Notes under the pieces: model-generated
Told to the model about the DNA's origin: nothing
Seen by the model: the letters and a program-made list of their open reading frames with translations, nothing else
The model's database searches: none
Program-made: the position numbers and the translations under genes
Origin: Reyranella sp.
GTDB lineage: Bacteria; Pseudomonadota; Alphaproteobacteria; Reyranellales; Reyranellaceae
Direction: 5' to 3'
NCBI RefSeq assembly: GCF_004297405.1
Contig: NZ_SCVC01000012.1
Location: 62,001 to 126,000, forward strand
Length of the DNA stretch: 64,000 nt
In this document: in pieces, positions 15,924 to 25,354 of the stretch
How the letters are laid out: each line of letters starts with the position of its first letter
How positions within the stretch are numbered: the first letter of the stretch is position 1

Positions 15924-17282
15924 ATGAAATCGTCCATCGCCGTGGTCGTGCTGGCAGCCGGGGCCGGCACGCGCATGAAGTCGAGCTTGCCGAAGGTCCT
16001 GCATCCGCTGGCCAACCGGCCGATGATTCAGCACGTGCTGGACAATGCCGCAGCCCTGAAGCCCACACGCATCGTGGGTGTCATCGCGCCCGGTGCCAAG
16101 GACGTGGCGGCGGCCTTCGCGCCATATCCCACCGTCGTGCAGAAGAAGCCACTGGGCACCGGCCATGCAGCCAAAGCCGCTCTCGGCGCGCTGCGTGGTC
16201 ATACCGGCCCGGTCCTGGTGGTGTTCGGCGACGCGCCGCTGGTGACTGCGGCGTCGTTGCAGCGCCTGGTCACTACCTGCGCCAAAGAGCGCGCGGCCGT
16301 AGGCGTGCTGGGCTTCGTCGCCCACGATCCCTCGCCCTATGGCCGGCTGATCGTGCAGCGGGGCATCCTGGAGAAGATTGTCGAGAGCAAGGATGCCGAC
16401 GAGATCGAGAAGACCGTCGATTTCTGCAATTCCGGCGTGATGTGCCTCGACGGCCGCCTGATCGCTGGCCTGCTTGGCGGTATCAAGAACAACAACGTGA
16501 AGCGCGAATTCTACCTCACTGACGCCGTCGCCCTGGCCCGTGCTGCCGGCCACAAGGCCATCGCGGTCGAGGGCGATGAGGCCGAGTTCCAGGGCATCAA
16601 TTCGCGTGCCGAGCTGGCGGTCGCCGAACGCGCCCTCCAGCAGCGCCTACGAGCCGCTGCAATGGTGGCAGGCGTCACCATGATTGATCCTGACACTGTC
16701 TGGCTGTCGGCCGACACCAGGTTTGCTGCCGACGTCACCATCGGTCCCAGTGTCCGCTTCGGACCGGGCGTCGAGATCGCGGCCGAGGTCGAAATCAAGG
16801 CCTTCTGCGATATCGAGGGTGTCCGCATAGGGCGTGGCGCCAGCATTGGTCCCTTCGCACGGATCCGACCGGGCTCCGATGTCGCCGAGAATGTCCATAT
16901 CGGCAACTTCGTCGAGCTCAAGGCCACGCGCATGGGCCGCGGCGCCAAGGCCAATCACTTGGCCTACCTAGGCGATGCCGACATTGGTGCCGCGAGCAAT
17001 ATCGGAGCAGGCACCATCGCCGTGAACTACGACGGCTTCGGCAAATGGCGCACGGTGGTTGCGGACGATGTCTTTGTCGGTTCCAACAGCTCCCTGGTGG
17101 CGCCGGTCCACATCGGCAAAGGAGCCAACGTGACGGCCGGCAGCGTCGTGACCGAGGATGTCCCGGCTGGCGCCCTGGCCTTCGGGCGGGCGCGGCAGGT
17201 GACAAAGAAGGGGCGAGCGGCGCCACTTCGTGCGAAACTCAAGGCCCGCGCGGCGGCGGCCAAACGCGGTAAGAAAAAATAG
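15924..17282 (+). CDS. glmU: Bifunctional N-acetylglucosamine-1-phosphate uridyltransferase / glucosamine-1-phosphate acetyltransferase
   Basis: GlmU, 452 aa, makes UDP-N-acetylglucosamine for peptidoglycan and lipopolysaccharide in two steps. The N-terminal uridyltransferase domain has LAAGAGTRMKSSLPK (residues 10-24) and the metal-site context VVFGDAPLVT. The C-terminal acetyltransferase is a left-handed beta-helix of hexapeptide repeats (for example GPSVRFGPGVEIAAEVEIKA) with YLGDADIG and the NYDGFGKWRT region. The basic tail is rich in Lys, Arg and Ala. The frame is open upstream to 15312 opposite gph, but the ATG at 15924 begins the domain. glmS follows 26 bp downstream, giving a hexosamine pair. 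Confidence 0.96.
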   Translation: MKSSIAVVVLAAGAGTRMKSSLPKVLHPLANRPMIQHVLDNAAALKPTRIVGVIAPGAKDVAAAFAPYPTVVQKKPLGTGHAAKAALGALRGHTGPVLVVFGDAPLVTAASLQRLVTTCAKERAAVGVLGFVAHDPSPYGRLIVQRGILEKIVESKDADEIEKTVDFCNSGVMCLDGRLIAGLLGGIKNNNVKREFYLTDAVALARAAGHKAIAVEGDEAEFQGINSRAELAVAERALQQRLRAAAMVAGVTMIDPDTVWLSADTRFAADVTIGPSVRFGPGVEIAAEVEIKAFCDIEGVRIGRGASIGPFARIRPGSDVAENVHIGNFVELKATRMGRGAKANHLAYLGDADIGAASNIGAGTIAVNYDGFGKWRTVVADDVFVGSNSSLVAPVHIGKGANVTAGSVVTEDVPAGALAFGRARQVTKKGRAAPLRAKLKARAAAAKRGKKK

Positions 17283-17308
17283 CCACCCCTCAGCCCGGAT
17301 CCCCTCCC

Positions 17309-19132
17309 ATGTGCGGCATTATCGGCATCATCGGCAAAGCGCCCGTCACGCCTCTGCTCGTCGACGCGCTGAAGCGGCTCGAATATCGCGGTTATGACTC
17401 GGCGGGCGTCGCCACGCTGGTGAACGGCCACATCGACCGCCGCCGCGCCGAGGGCAAGCTGGTGAACCTCGAGACCCGGCTGGCGGCGGAGCCACTGCCC
17501 GGCACGATCGGCATCGGTCACACGCGCTGGGCCACGCACGGCAAGCCGTCGGAGCGCAATGCCCATCCCATCGCCACCGACCGCGTCGCCGTGGTGCACA
17601 ACGGGATCATCGAGAACTTCCAGGAGCTGAAGGGTGAACTCGTCGCCGAGGGCCGGCACTTCGACAGCGACACCGATACCGAAGTCGTCGCCCAGCTCAT
17701 CACCTCCTATCTCGAGAAGCAGATGTCGCCGGAGCAGGCGATGGGCAAGGCCATGGAGCGGCTGCGCGGCGCCTTCGCGCTCGCCATCCTGTTCAGCGGC
17801 CGCCACGACATCCTGATGGGTGCCCGCCGCGGCAGCTCGCTGGCGGTGGGCTATGGCGACGGCGAGATGTATGTCGGCACCGACGCGCTGGCGTTGGCGC
17901 CGTTCACGCGCCAGGTCAGCTACCTCGAGGACGACGACTGGGTCGTGCTGCGCGCCGACGGATGCACCGTCTATCAGGGCGGTTGGGAAGTGAAACGCGA
18001 GATCCGCCAGAGCGGCATCTCTGGGGCGATGATCGGCAAGGGCAACCATCGCCACTTCATGCTGAAGGAGATCCACGAACAGCCGGCGGTGATCGGCGAC
18101 ACCCTACAGACCTACCTCGATCCAGCCACGCGCTCCGTCACCCTGCCGGCCCTGCCGTTTGACTGGACCAAGGTGAGCCGCATCACCATGACGGCCTGCG
18201 GCACGGCCTATTATGCCTGCATGGTCGCCAAATACTGGTTCGAGGGGCTGGCCAGGCTGCCGGTCGAGGTCGAGGTTGCCTCGGAGCTGCGCTATCGCGA
18301 GCCGCCGCTGCCCGAGGGCGGCGTCTGCATTGCCGTCTCGCAGTCGGGCGAGACCGTCGATACCTTGGCCGCCATCCGGTATGCCAAAGCAAATAAGCAG
18401 ACGATCCTCTCCGTGGTGAACGTGCCAGAAAGCGCCATTGCCCGGGAATCGCATCTCGTGCTGCCGACGCTTGCCGGACCCGAGATCAGCGTCGCCTCGA
18501 CCAAGGCCACGACGACCCAGCTCACGGTGCTGCTCTGCCTCGCGATCGCTGCCGGTCGGGCGCGGGGCACGCTTTCGGCCGAAACCGAAGCGCGGTTGGC
18601 ATTGGCGCTGATCGAACTGCCGGCGCATATCAACCAGGCCCTGAACCTGGAAGATGAATATCGGCGTGTCGCGGAGACGGTCCTCGCCGAGGCGCGCGAC
18701 GTGCTCTATCTCGGCCGCGGCTCGTCCTTCCCGATTGCACTCGAAGGGGCGCTGAAGCTGAAGGAGATCTCCTACATCCATGCCGAGGGTTATGCGGCCG
18801 GCGAGATGAAGCATGGTCCGATCGCGCTGATCGACGAGACGGTGCCGGTGGTCGTGGTGGCTCCTACGGACTCGATCTTCGACAAAACCGCGTCGAACTT
18901 CGAGCAGGCCAAGGCGCGCGGCGGCAAGCTGGTGCTGTTGAGCGATGCGGCAGGCGTGGGCCGCCTCGGCAATCAGGCTGTGGTCGCGGTGACTTTGCCT
19001 ACGGTAGACCCCGTGGTGGCGCCGATCCTCTACACGGTCCCGGTGCAGTTGCTGGCCTACTATACGGCGGTCGCCAAGGGCACCGACGTCGACCAGCCCC
19101 GTAATCTCGCCAAGAGCGTCACGGTCGAGTGA
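17309..19132 (+). CDS. glmS: Glutamine--fructose-6-phosphate aminotransferase (isomerising)
   Basis: GlmS, 607 aa, converts fructose-6-phosphate and glutamine to glucosamine-6-phosphate, the first step toward UDP-GlcNAc. After Met removal, Cys2 of MCGIIGIIGK is the glutaminase nucleophile; RGYDSAGVA, HTRWATHG and HNGIIENF are the other glutaminase motifs. Two SIS sugar-isomerase domains follow (MTACGTAYYACMVAKYW, SQSGETVDTLAAIRYAK, LGRGSSFPIALEGALKLKE), and the family C terminus PRNLAKSVTVE is intact. Its position right after glmU supports joint expression. No glmS ribozyme is seen in the 26-bp gap. A hairpin terminator follows. Confidence 0.97.
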   Translation: MCGIIGIIGKAPVTPLLVDALKRLEYRGYDSAGVATLVNGHIDRRRAEGKLVNLETRLAAEPLPGTIGIGHTRWATHGKPSERNAHPIATDRVAVVHNGIIENFQELKGELVAEGRHFDSDTDTEVVAQLITSYLEKQMSPEQAMGKAMERLRGAFALAILFSGRHDILMGARRGSSLAVGYGDGEMYVGTDALALAPFTRQVSYLEDDDWVVLRADGCTVYQGGWEVKREIRQSGISGAMIGKGNHRHFMLKEIHEQPAVIGDTLQTYLDPATRSVTLPALPFDWTKVSRITMTACGTAYYACMVAKYWFEGLARLPVEVEVASELRYREPPLPEGGVCIAVSQSGETVDTLAAIRYAKANKQTILSVVNVPESAIARESHLVLPTLAGPEISVASTKATTTQLTVLLCLAIAAGRARGTLSAETEARLALALIELPAHINQALNLEDEYRRVAETVLAEARDVLYLGRGSSFPIALEGALKLKEISYIHAEGYAAGEMKHGPIALIDETVPVVVVAPTDSIFDKTASNFEQAKARGGKLVLLSDAAGVGRLGNQAVVAVTLPTVDPVVAPILYTVPVQLLAYYTAVAKGTDVDQPRNLAKSVTVE

Positions 19133-19135
19133 TCT

Positions 19136-19164
19136 TCACCTCCCCCGCGGAGCAGGGGAGGTGA
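19136..19164. terminator. Bidirectional hairpin between glmS and the EF-hand gene
   Basis: TCACCTCCCC (19136-19145) pairs perfectly with GGGGAGGTGA (19155-19164) around a 9-nt loop, a few bases after the glmS stop and 16 bp before the stop of the convergent EF-hand gene. There is no long T-run in either direction, but the position between convergent stops supports a shared terminator. Confidence 0.65.
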
Positions 19165-19180
19165 CTGTAGATCAGGAGTG

Positions 19181-20287
19181 TTAGCGCGTGCCTTGCGGCA
19201 GACCCGGCGCCAGGCCTGGCGCGGGAGCGGGGGCCGGAGCGGGCTGACCGCCGCGCGGCTGCGCCGGACGCGGCTGTGCCGGTTGGGCCGGCTGGAGCGT
19301 CTGGATGAGCGCGCGAACCTTGGCAGCTTCGGCGTCCTGTGCCTTCTTGAACTCGTCTTCGCTCAGGAAGCGGTCCTTGTTGCCGTCGATCTCCAGGAAC
19401 TGCTTCAGCGCATAGGCCGTGAGCTCGACGCGGTCGAGCTGGCCGTCCTTGTTGGTGTCGATCTCGGCGAACTTGCGCAGCGCGATCTGCTTGCGCAGGT
19501 CGAAGGGCAGCAGGTTCTTGGCCTGCGGGCCATCGGCCGGGCCGGCCATCACCAGATATTCCGCCTGGTTGATCTTGCCGTCGTTGTTCTTGTCGAGCTG
19601 ATCGGCCGAGCGCATCTGCATGTCGATGAATTCGTTCAGCGTCATCAGACCCTGGCGACGACGCGCCTCGGCCTGCTGGCGCTCCTGGGCATCACGCTGC
19701 AGCGAGCGCTGCACGATCAGGCGAACCTCCGGCTCGGTGACCTTGTTGTCGCGATCGGTGTCGTAGTTGTTGAACTCGGAGTGAACCAGTGCTTCGGCCT
19801 CACCACGCTCGACGAAGCCGTCGCGGTTGGTGTCGAGGTTCTGGAACTCGGCCCGTGCCCGCGCCTTACGCTCCTCGAGGGGCGGTAGGTTCGGTACATC
19901 GGGAGTCAGCGGCGGTTCGGTGACCTTGAGGAACTCCTCGAGCGACAGCTTGTTGTCCTTGTTACCGTCGAGCTGCTCGAACGACTTCATGCGGTACTTC
20001 AGAAAGTCCGCGCGCGTGATTTCGCCCTTCTTGTTGACGTCGATCTCAACAAACCAATGCGGCAGCGGAATCGCAGGCGGCGTTGCAGCCTGTGCCGGTG
20101 GTGCCGCCGGAGCGCCTGCCGCTGGAGGAGTGGCAGCAGGAGGAGTCGCGGCAGCCGGCGGCTTGTTCGCAGGCCACCCTTGTGTGGGCGGCGTCTGCGG
20201 CTGCGGCGGTGTCTGCTGAGCGACAGCGGGAGCGGCGAGGCAGGTGGCAGTAAGAAGGAAAAGCGACGGACGGAAAAGACGATGCAT
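19181..20287 (-). CDS. Secreted multi-EF-hand calcium-binding protein
   Basis: A 368-aa exported protein with a signal peptide (MHRLFRPSLFLLTATCLA, cleavage near AVAQQ) and a Pro/Ala-rich spacer (about residues 24-75). At least seven EF-hand-like 12-residue loops follow, among them DGNKDNKLSLEE, DTNRDGFVERGE, DTDRDNKVTEPE, DKNNDGKINQAE, DTNKDGQLDRVE and DGNKDRFLSEDE. The tail is Pro/Gly/Ala-rich and may be disordered. The first loop (DVNKKGEITRAD) has a Lys-Lys insertion and Asp at position 12 and may bind weakly. Likely a periplasmic or extracellular Ca2+ buffer or sensor; partner unknown. A second, shorter EF-hand protein lies at 30207. Confidence 0.85.
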   Translation of the reverse strand: MHRLFRPSLFLLTATCLAAPAVAQQTPPQPQTPPTQGWPANKPPAAATPPAATPPAAGAPAAPPAQAATPPAIPLPHWFVEIDVNKKGEITRADFLKYRMKSFEQLDGNKDNKLSLEEFLKVTEPPLTPDVPNLPPLEERKARARAEFQNLDTNRDGFVERGEAEALVHSEFNNYDTDRDNKVTEPEVRLIVQRSLQRDAQERQQAEARRRQGLMTLNEFIDMQMRSADQLDKNNDGKINQAEYLVMAGPADGPQAKNLLPFDLRKQIALRKFAEIDTNKDGQLDRVELTAYALKQFLEIDGNKDRFLSEDEFKKAQDAEAAKVRALIQTLQPAQPAQPRPAQPRGGQPAPAPAPAPGLAPGLPQGTR

Positions 20288-20548
20288 CGGCGGTAGGCCC
20301 GCTTTGGGAGGGGAGGTTTCGTATCGGTTGCAATGCGTTCGCTGTCAATGTCCGCAGAGCGACGGTATCCTGCGGCGCAATCACGCCCAAAGCATGGCGT
20401 CATGCCATTTGAGTTGCGTCCCACATTGGGATACGCCATCGTAATTCATCGAGATGACTCCGAAGAAGGGTCGCAAGTACTTGGGAGGCAAGGGTAATTT
20501 CGGCGTGTTGGCGCACGGTTTGTGCCGACTGTCGAAACCGGCACAATC

Positions 20549-21337
20549 ATGGCAGCACCGTCCTCATCTCGCGGCTCGGCGCTTTTGAGCGTCCGTGACG
20601 TCTCCGTCCGCTTCGGGGGAATCATCGCCCTCGATGGCGTCAGCTTCGATGTCTTTCCCGGCCAGATCGCCGGTCTGATCGGCCCCAATGGCGCGGGCAA
20701 GACGACGCTCTTCAATTGCCTCAGCCGCCTCTACACGCCCAACGGTGGCGACGTACTGTTCGAGGGCCAGTCGATCCTCAAGCGTCCGCGTCATGACATT
20801 CCCCATGTCGGCATCGGCCGCACGTTCCAGAACGTGGCTCTCTTCGACAAGATGACCGTTCTCGACAACGTGAAGGTCGGCTGCCACTCCGTCAGCTCCA
20901 CCTCGTTCTTCGAGAACGCGCTGCGCCTGCCCAAGGTCAAGGGCGAGGAGGATCGCATCACCAAGCGAGCCATGGAACTGATCGAGTTCATGGACCTCGT
21001 GCCCTTCACGAATGCAATGGCTGGCCCGCTGCCTTTCCCCATCCGCAAGCGTGTCGAACTGGCGCGTGCGCTGGCCTCCAGCCCCAAGCTGTTGCTGTTG
21101 GACGAGCCGGCGGCCGGCCTGAACCACGACGAGATCGAGGTGTTGAAGGGGCAGATCAAGCGGGTGCGCGAAACCCAGCATGTCACCGTGCTGCTGGTCG
21201 AGCATCACATGAGCCTTGTCATGTCGGTGTCGGACAAGGTGGTCGCCATCGACTTTGGCAAGAAGATCGCCGACGGCACGCCGGCGGAAGTGCAGCGCGA
21301 TCCCGAAGTGATCCGCGCCTATCTGGGGACTGCGTAA
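20549..21337 (+). CDS. livG: Branched-chain/hydrophobic amino-acid ABC transporter ATP-binding protein LivG
   Basis: LivG-type ATPase, about 262 aa from the ATG at 20549; a GTG at 20522 would add nine residues and cannot be excluded. It shows Walker A GPNGAGKTT, the LivG-type insertion region RTFQNVALFDKMTVLDNV, a degenerate signature FPIRKRVELARALAS and Walker B LLLLDEPAAGLN followed by VLLVEHHMSLVM. It energises import through LivH/LivM. First gene of a livGFHM operon, with livF starting directly at the next base (TAAATG). The 261-bp gap upstream separates it from the divergent EF-hand gene and contains no clear operator. Confidence 0.93.
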   Translation: MAAPSSSRGSALLSVRDVSVRFGGIIALDGVSFDVFPGQIAGLIGPNGAGKTTLFNCLSRLYTPNGGDVLFEGQSILKRPRHDIPHVGIGRTFQNVALFDKMTVLDNVKVGCHSVSSTSFFENALRLPKVKGEEDRITKRAMELIEFMDLVPFTNAMAGPLPFPIRKRVELARALASSPKLLLLDEPAAGLNHDEIEVLKGQIKRVRETQHVTVLLVEHHMSLVMSVSDKVVAIDFGKKIADGTPAEVQRDPEVIRAYLGTA

Positions 21338-22051
21338 ATGGCGGCACTGCTCGAAGTCAGCGGGCTGAAGGCTTTCTACGGCCAGACCCAGTCTCTCTAC
21401 GATGTCGGGTTCGAAATCCCGACCGGTGGCATCACGACGTTGTTGGGGGCGAACGGAGCCGGGAAGACCACGACGCTCCGCGCCATCTGCAACATGGTGC
21501 GTACCGACGGCACCGTCCGCTTCGACGGCAAGAATATCCGCGGGATGGCGACCGAGGAGATCGTGCGCCGGCGGATCGCCCATGTGCCCGAGGGCCGCGG
21601 CACCTTCACCACGCTCACGGTCGACGAGAACTTGCGGATTGCCGCCTACACGCGACGCGACAAGCAGGGTGTAAGGGACGAGCTCGATCGCGTCTTCACC
21701 TATTTTCCGCGCCTGAAAGAACGCATCCAGCAGCAGGCCGGCACGCTTTCGGGCGGCGAGCAGCAGATGCTGGCGATTGCCCGCGCGCTGATGCTGAAGC
21801 CCCGGTTGATGCTGCTCGACGAGCCGTCATTCGGCTTGGCACCGCTGATCGTGCAGGAGATTTTCCGCATCCTGAAGCGCATCAACGAAGAGGAGAAGGT
21901 GAGCATCCTCCTGGTCGAGCAGAATGCCGCCCTGGCTCTGGACCTCGCCACCCACGCCTACGTTCTCGAGACCGGCCGGGTCGTGATGTCCGGTCCGTCC
22001 GCCGTCGTGAAGAACGACGAGAACGTCCGTAAGTCCTATCTCGGCTACTGA
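21338..22051 (+). CDS. livF: Branched-chain/hydrophobic amino-acid ABC transporter ATP-binding protein LivF
   Basis: LivF-type ATPase, 237 aa. Walker A is GANGAGKTTTLRAI, the signature LSGGEQQMLAIARAL, Walker B LMLLDEPSFGLA, and the H-loop region reads ILLVEQNAALALDLA where LivF proteins keep Gln. It pairs with LivG as a heterodimeric motor. The start codon abuts the livG stop, so translational coupling is likely; livH begins 10 bp after its stop. Confidence 0.95.
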   Translation: MAALLEVSGLKAFYGQTQSLYDVGFEIPTGGITTLLGANGAGKTTTLRAICNMVRTDGTVRFDGKNIRGMATEEIVRRRIAHVPEGRGTFTTLTVDENLRIAAYTRRDKQGVRDELDRVFTYFPRLKERIQQQAGTLSGGEQQMLAIARALMLKPRLMLLDEPSFGLAPLIVQEIFRILKRINEEEKVSILLVEQNAALALDLATHAYVLETGRVVMSGPSAVVKNDENVRKSYLGY

Positions 22052-22061
22052 GGCGCAGACC

Positions 22062-22967
22062 ATGGAACAGTTCCTCCAGCAGATTGCCTCGGGCCTGGCC
22101 AACGGCGCCATCTATGCCTGCGTCGCTCTGGCGTTGGTGATGATCTACGTGTCGACGGACCACATCAATTTCGCCCAAGGCGAGATGGCGATGTTCTCGA
22201 CCTACTTGAGCTGGCAGCTCATGACCTGGGGCTTGAGCTTCTGGGCGGCCTTCATCGTGGCCGTGGCGCTCTCCTTCGTGATGGGCGTGGTGATCGAGCG
22301 ATTGATCCTGCGACCGCTGCATAACGCGCCGGTGCTGTCGATCATCGTGGTGTTCATCGGCCTGCTGGCGATCTTCAATTCGGTCGCGGGTGCCATCTGG
22401 AGCTACCTGATCAAGGAATTTCCCTCGCCATTCCCGAAATCGAGCTTCGGCATCGCCGGCGTGATCGGGCCGCATCAGTTGGGCGTCGTGGTGGTGACGC
22501 TGGTCGTGCTGGGCCTCCTGTTCGTCTTCTTCCGCTACACGCCGCTCGGCTTGGCGATGCGGGCGGCCGCGCAAAACCCTCAGATGGCGCGGCTGGTCGG
22601 CGTGCGCGTCGACTGGATGCTGGCGCTGGGCTGGGGACTCGCATCTTCGATCGGCGCTGTCGCGGGCATCATGGTGGCGCACATCGTCTACCTCGATCCC
22701 AACATGATGGCGGGTATCCTGCTCTATGCCTTCGCCAGCGCTCTGGTCGGCGGCATCTCGAACCCGGCCGGCGCCGTAGCAGGCGGCTTCATTGTGGGCG
22801 TGCTCGAGAACATGGTGGCCTATGCCGGTAACCAGATCGAGAAGGCGACCGGCATCTACATCATCGGCAACGGCGAAAAACTCACCGTGGCCCTGATCAT
22901 CGTGATCTTCGTGCTGACCGTGAAACCCGCCGGCCTGTTTGGCCGCGTCGTCGTGAAGAGAGTCTGA
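22062..22967 (+). CDS. livH: Branched-chain/hydrophobic amino-acid ABC transporter permease LivH
   Basis: A 301-aa inner-membrane permease of the BPD_transp_2 family with about eight hydrophobic helices. Characteristic stretches are LANGAIYACVALALVMIY at the N terminus, RPLHNAPVLSIIVVFIGL, and the cytoplasmic coupling region RAAAQNPQMARLVGV, where the ATPase docks. GGISNPAGAVAGGFIVG and the end LTVKPAGLFGR match LivH. It forms the channel with LivM, whose gene starts 3 bp after this stop. Confidence 0.94.
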   Translation: MEQFLQQIASGLANGAIYACVALALVMIYVSTDHINFAQGEMAMFSTYLSWQLMTWGLSFWAAFIVAVALSFVMGVVIERLILRPLHNAPVLSIIVVFIGLLAIFNSVAGAIWSYLIKEFPSPFPKSSFGIAGVIGPHQLGVVVVTLVVLGLLFVFFRYTPLGLAMRAAAQNPQMARLVGVRVDWMLALGWGLASSIGAVAGIMVAHIVYLDPNMMAGILLYAFASALVGGISNPAGAVAGGFIVGVLENMVAYAGNQIEKATGIYIIGNGEKLTVALIIVIFVLTVKPAGLFGRVVVKRV

Positions 22968-22970
22968 GAC

Positions 22971-23975
22971 ATGGCCAGCACGTCGAAAAAGTGGGTCCTC
23001 GGCATCGTCGTCTTGGCGTTCGTCGTACCGCTTCTGAAGCCGATCTTTCCCGACGCGATCTCGGACTATCGGCTGTTCCTGGTCAGCACCATGATCATTG
23101 CCTCGATCGCGGTGTTGGGGCTGAACCTGCTGACGGGATTCAACGGCCAGTTTTCGCTGGGCCACGGCGCCTTCTACGCAGTGGGCGCTTACACCGCCGC
23201 CGTCCTGATGGATCAATTGAGCGTGCCCTATTGGGCGACGATCCCGGCGGCGGCGATCGTCTGTTTCATCGTGGGTTACCTGTTCGGCCTGCCGGCGCTA
23301 AAGCTTGAGGGCCACTACCTCGCGTTGGCGACCTTTGCGCTCGCTTTGGCGGTGCCGCAGATCCTGAAATACAAGTGGCTCGAAGGCTTGACCGGCGGCG
23401 TGCAGGGCATCGTGCTCAACAAGCCCGAGGTGCCGTTCGGCTTGCCGCTGTCGGAAGACCAATGGCTCTACTACTTCTGCCTGGTCGTGATGGTCATCCT
23501 CTTCTGGGCGGCGGCCAACATGCTGAACAGCCGGAGCGGCCGCGCCATGATGGCGATCCGCGACCAGTATATGGCGGCCGATACGATGGGTATCGATACT
23601 GCCCTCTACAAGACGGTCACCTTCGGCATCAGCGCGGCCTATACTGGCATCGCCGGTGCGCTCTCGGCCTCGGCCATCGCTTTCGTCGCGCCCGACAGCT
23701 TCAACATCTTCCTGTCGATCAAGTTCCTGATCGGCCTGGTCGTGGGTGGCATCGGCTCGCTGACCGGCTCAGTGATCGGCGGCATTTTCTACGTGCTGGT
23801 CGACAACTCGGCGCAGGCATTGTCGCAGTTCGTGAAGAACGACCTCGGCCTGCCGTTCGACCTCTCGGCCTATACCGTGTTCGGTGTTCTGCTGATCGCC
23901 ATTATTTACCTGATGCCGATGGGAATTGCCGGCGGTCTTTTCATGGCATGGCGCAAGATCAGGGGCGCCCGGTAG
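22971..23975 (+). CDS. livM: Branched-chain/hydrophobic amino-acid ABC transporter permease LivM
   Basis: A 334-aa inner-membrane permease partner of LivH. It contains the LivM motif GLNLLTGFNGQFSLGHGAFY near residues 45-65, about ten hydrophobic helices, the coupling helix MAIRDQYMAADTMGID and GGIGSLTGSVIGG near the C terminus. The usual ATPase fusion seen in some LivM proteins is absent. Last gene of livGFHM. A hairpin (24001-24019) and the first of four binding-protein genes follow. Confidence 0.94.
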   Translation: MASTSKKWVLGIVVLAFVVPLLKPIFPDAISDYRLFLVSTMIIASIAVLGLNLLTGFNGQFSLGHGAFYAVGAYTAAVLMDQLSVPYWATIPAAAIVCFIVGYLFGLPALKLEGHYLALATFALALAVPQILKYKWLEGLTGGVQGIVLNKPEVPFGLPLSEDQWLYYFCLVVMVILFWAAANMLNSRSGRAMMAIRDQYMAADTMGIDTALYKTVTFGISAAYTGIAGALSASAIAFVAPDSFNIFLSIKFLIGLVVGGIGSLTGSVIGGIFYVLVDNSAQALSQFVKNDLGLPFDLSAYTVFGVLLIAIIYLMPMGIAGGLFMAWRKIRGAR

Positions 23976-24000
23976 AATCAAAGCGCGCTGTTCAACTTCT

Positions 24001-24019
24001 CCGTTCGCGTGGCGAACGG
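24001..24019 (+). terminator. Hairpin between livM and the binding-protein array
   Basis: CCGTTCGC (24001-24008) pairs with GCGAACGG (24012-24019) around a 3-nt loop, 26 bp after livM. No T-run follows, so this could be an attenuating or processing hairpin that lets the binding-protein genes be expressed at a different level from the channel genes. Confidence 0.4.
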
Positions 24020-24111
24020 CATAAGAGTCGCACGTCAGCAAAGCCTCTTTAATTCGCCAATATTTCAGGCGAACATCTTCCCTACCTATGAAGAAAAGGG
24101 AGGATCCAAAC

Positions 24112-25332
24112 GTGAAGACGAGTAGACGTGGTTTTGTAGGCGGTGCGTCCGCGCTGGCAGTGTTCTCTGGTACGACTGCCGCGTTCAGTCAGAAGAAGTA
24201 TTCCGACGGCGCGAGCGATACGGAAATCAAGATCGGCCATACCGGTCCCTATAGTGGACCGGCTTCCTCCTACGGCCAGATCGGCAAGACGCTCGAAGCC
24301 TATTGGAAGAGCGTCAATGATGCCGGCGGCGTCAAAGGCCGCAAGATCAAGTTCCTGACGCTCGACGACGGCTATAATCCGGCGAAGATCGTGGAACTGA
24401 CCCGACAGCTCGTCGAGCAGGAGAAGGTGCTGTGCCTTTTCAATACGCTGGGCACGGCCAACAACACTGCCATCCACAGGTACATGAACCAAAAGAAGGT
24501 GCCGCAGCTCTATGTGGCGACCGGTGCATCGAAGTGGGGCAAGCCCAAGGAGTTCCCGTGGACGATGGGCTTCCAGCCCGACTACCACACCGAGGGCGTT
24601 GTCTACGCCAAGCACATCCTGGCGAATGTGAAGGATCCGAAGATCGGCGTGCTGATGCAGAACGACGATTACGGCAAGGATTACTGGGAAGGCTTCAAGG
24701 AAGGCCTTGGCAAGGAGAGCGGCAAGGTCGTCAAGCACGTGACCTTTGAGGTTACCGATCCCACGGTCGACAGCCAGATCATCCAGCTCAAGGACTCCGG
24801 CGCCAACGTCTTCTTCAATATCGCCACGCCCAAGGCGGCCGCGCAGGCGATCCGCAAGGCGGCCGACATCGGTTGGAAGCCGGTACAGTATCTCAACAAT
24901 GTGTCGGCGTCGGTCGGCTCGGTGATGAAGCCCGCCGGATTGGAAAACAGCCAGGGCATCATCACGGCGCAGTATCTCAAGGACCCGACCGACAAGCAGT
25001 GGGAGAACACCGACGACTTCAAGGCGTGGGTCGCCTGGATGGACAAGTGGATGCCGGGCGCCAACAAGGCCGATGCCAATCACGTGTTCGGCTTCGCGGT
25101 CGCCAGCCTGATGCACGAGACCCTGAAGAAGTGCGGTGACGAGTTGACGCGCGAGAACGTCATGCGCCAGGCGGCCAACTTCCAGAAGTACAAGCTGCCG
25201 CTGCTTCTGCCGGGCATCACCATCAACACCAGCCCGACGGATTTCTATCCGATCCAGTCGGTGCAGCTGGCCCGCTTCAAGGGCGAGAGCTGGGATCTGT
25301 TCGGCGACGTCATGTCGGCCGAAGGGTCCTGA
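24112..25332 (+). CDS. Tat-exported hydrophobic amino-acid-type ABC substrate-binding protein, copy 1
   Basis: A 406-aa periplasmic binding protein of the Leu/Ile/Val type (Peripla_BP_6). The signal is twin-arginine: TSRRGFVGGASALAVFSG. The mature part starts with EIKIGHTGPYSGPAS and shows the two-lobed fold, including the shared PWTMGFQPDYHTEGVVY and VLMQNDDYGKDYWEGF stretches. The GTG at 24112 is preferred over the ATG at 24088, since AGGGAGG sits just before it and three of the four copies then have exactly 406 residues. It follows livGFHM and is the first of four paralogues. Substrate unknown. Confidence 0.9.
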   Translation: MKTSRRGFVGGASALAVFSGTTAAFSQKKYSDGASDTEIKIGHTGPYSGPASSYGQIGKTLEAYWKSVNDAGGVKGRKIKFLTLDDGYNPAKIVELTRQLVEQEKVLCLFNTLGTANNTAIHRYMNQKKVPQLYVATGASKWGKPKEFPWTMGFQPDYHTEGVVYAKHILANVKDPKIGVLMQNDDYGKDYWEGFKEGLGKESGKVVKHVTFEVTDPTVDSQIIQLKDSGANVFFNIATPKAAAQAIRKAADIGWKPVQYLNNVSASVGSVMKPAGLENSQGIITAQYLKDPTDKQWENTDDFKAWVAWMDKWMPGANKADANHVFGFAVASLMHETLKKCGDELTRENVMRQAANFQKYKLPLLLPGITINTSPTDFYPIQSVQLARFKGESWDLFGDVMSAEGS

Positions 25333-25354
25333 GACTTTCCGATATCCACGCCGG

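Noticed and set aside
17283-17308. Possible glmS ribozyme upstream of glmS.
   Set aside because: Only 26 bp separate glmU and glmS, far too short for the ribozyme.
20508-20526. Sigma-54-like TGGCGCA...TTGTG before livG.
   Set aside because: The -24 block has two mismatches and the -12 GC is missing; too weak to call.
21882-23216. Minus-strand open frame of 444 codons opposite livF, livH and livM.
   Set aside because: His/Asp/Arg-rich shadow of three well-supported transporter genes.
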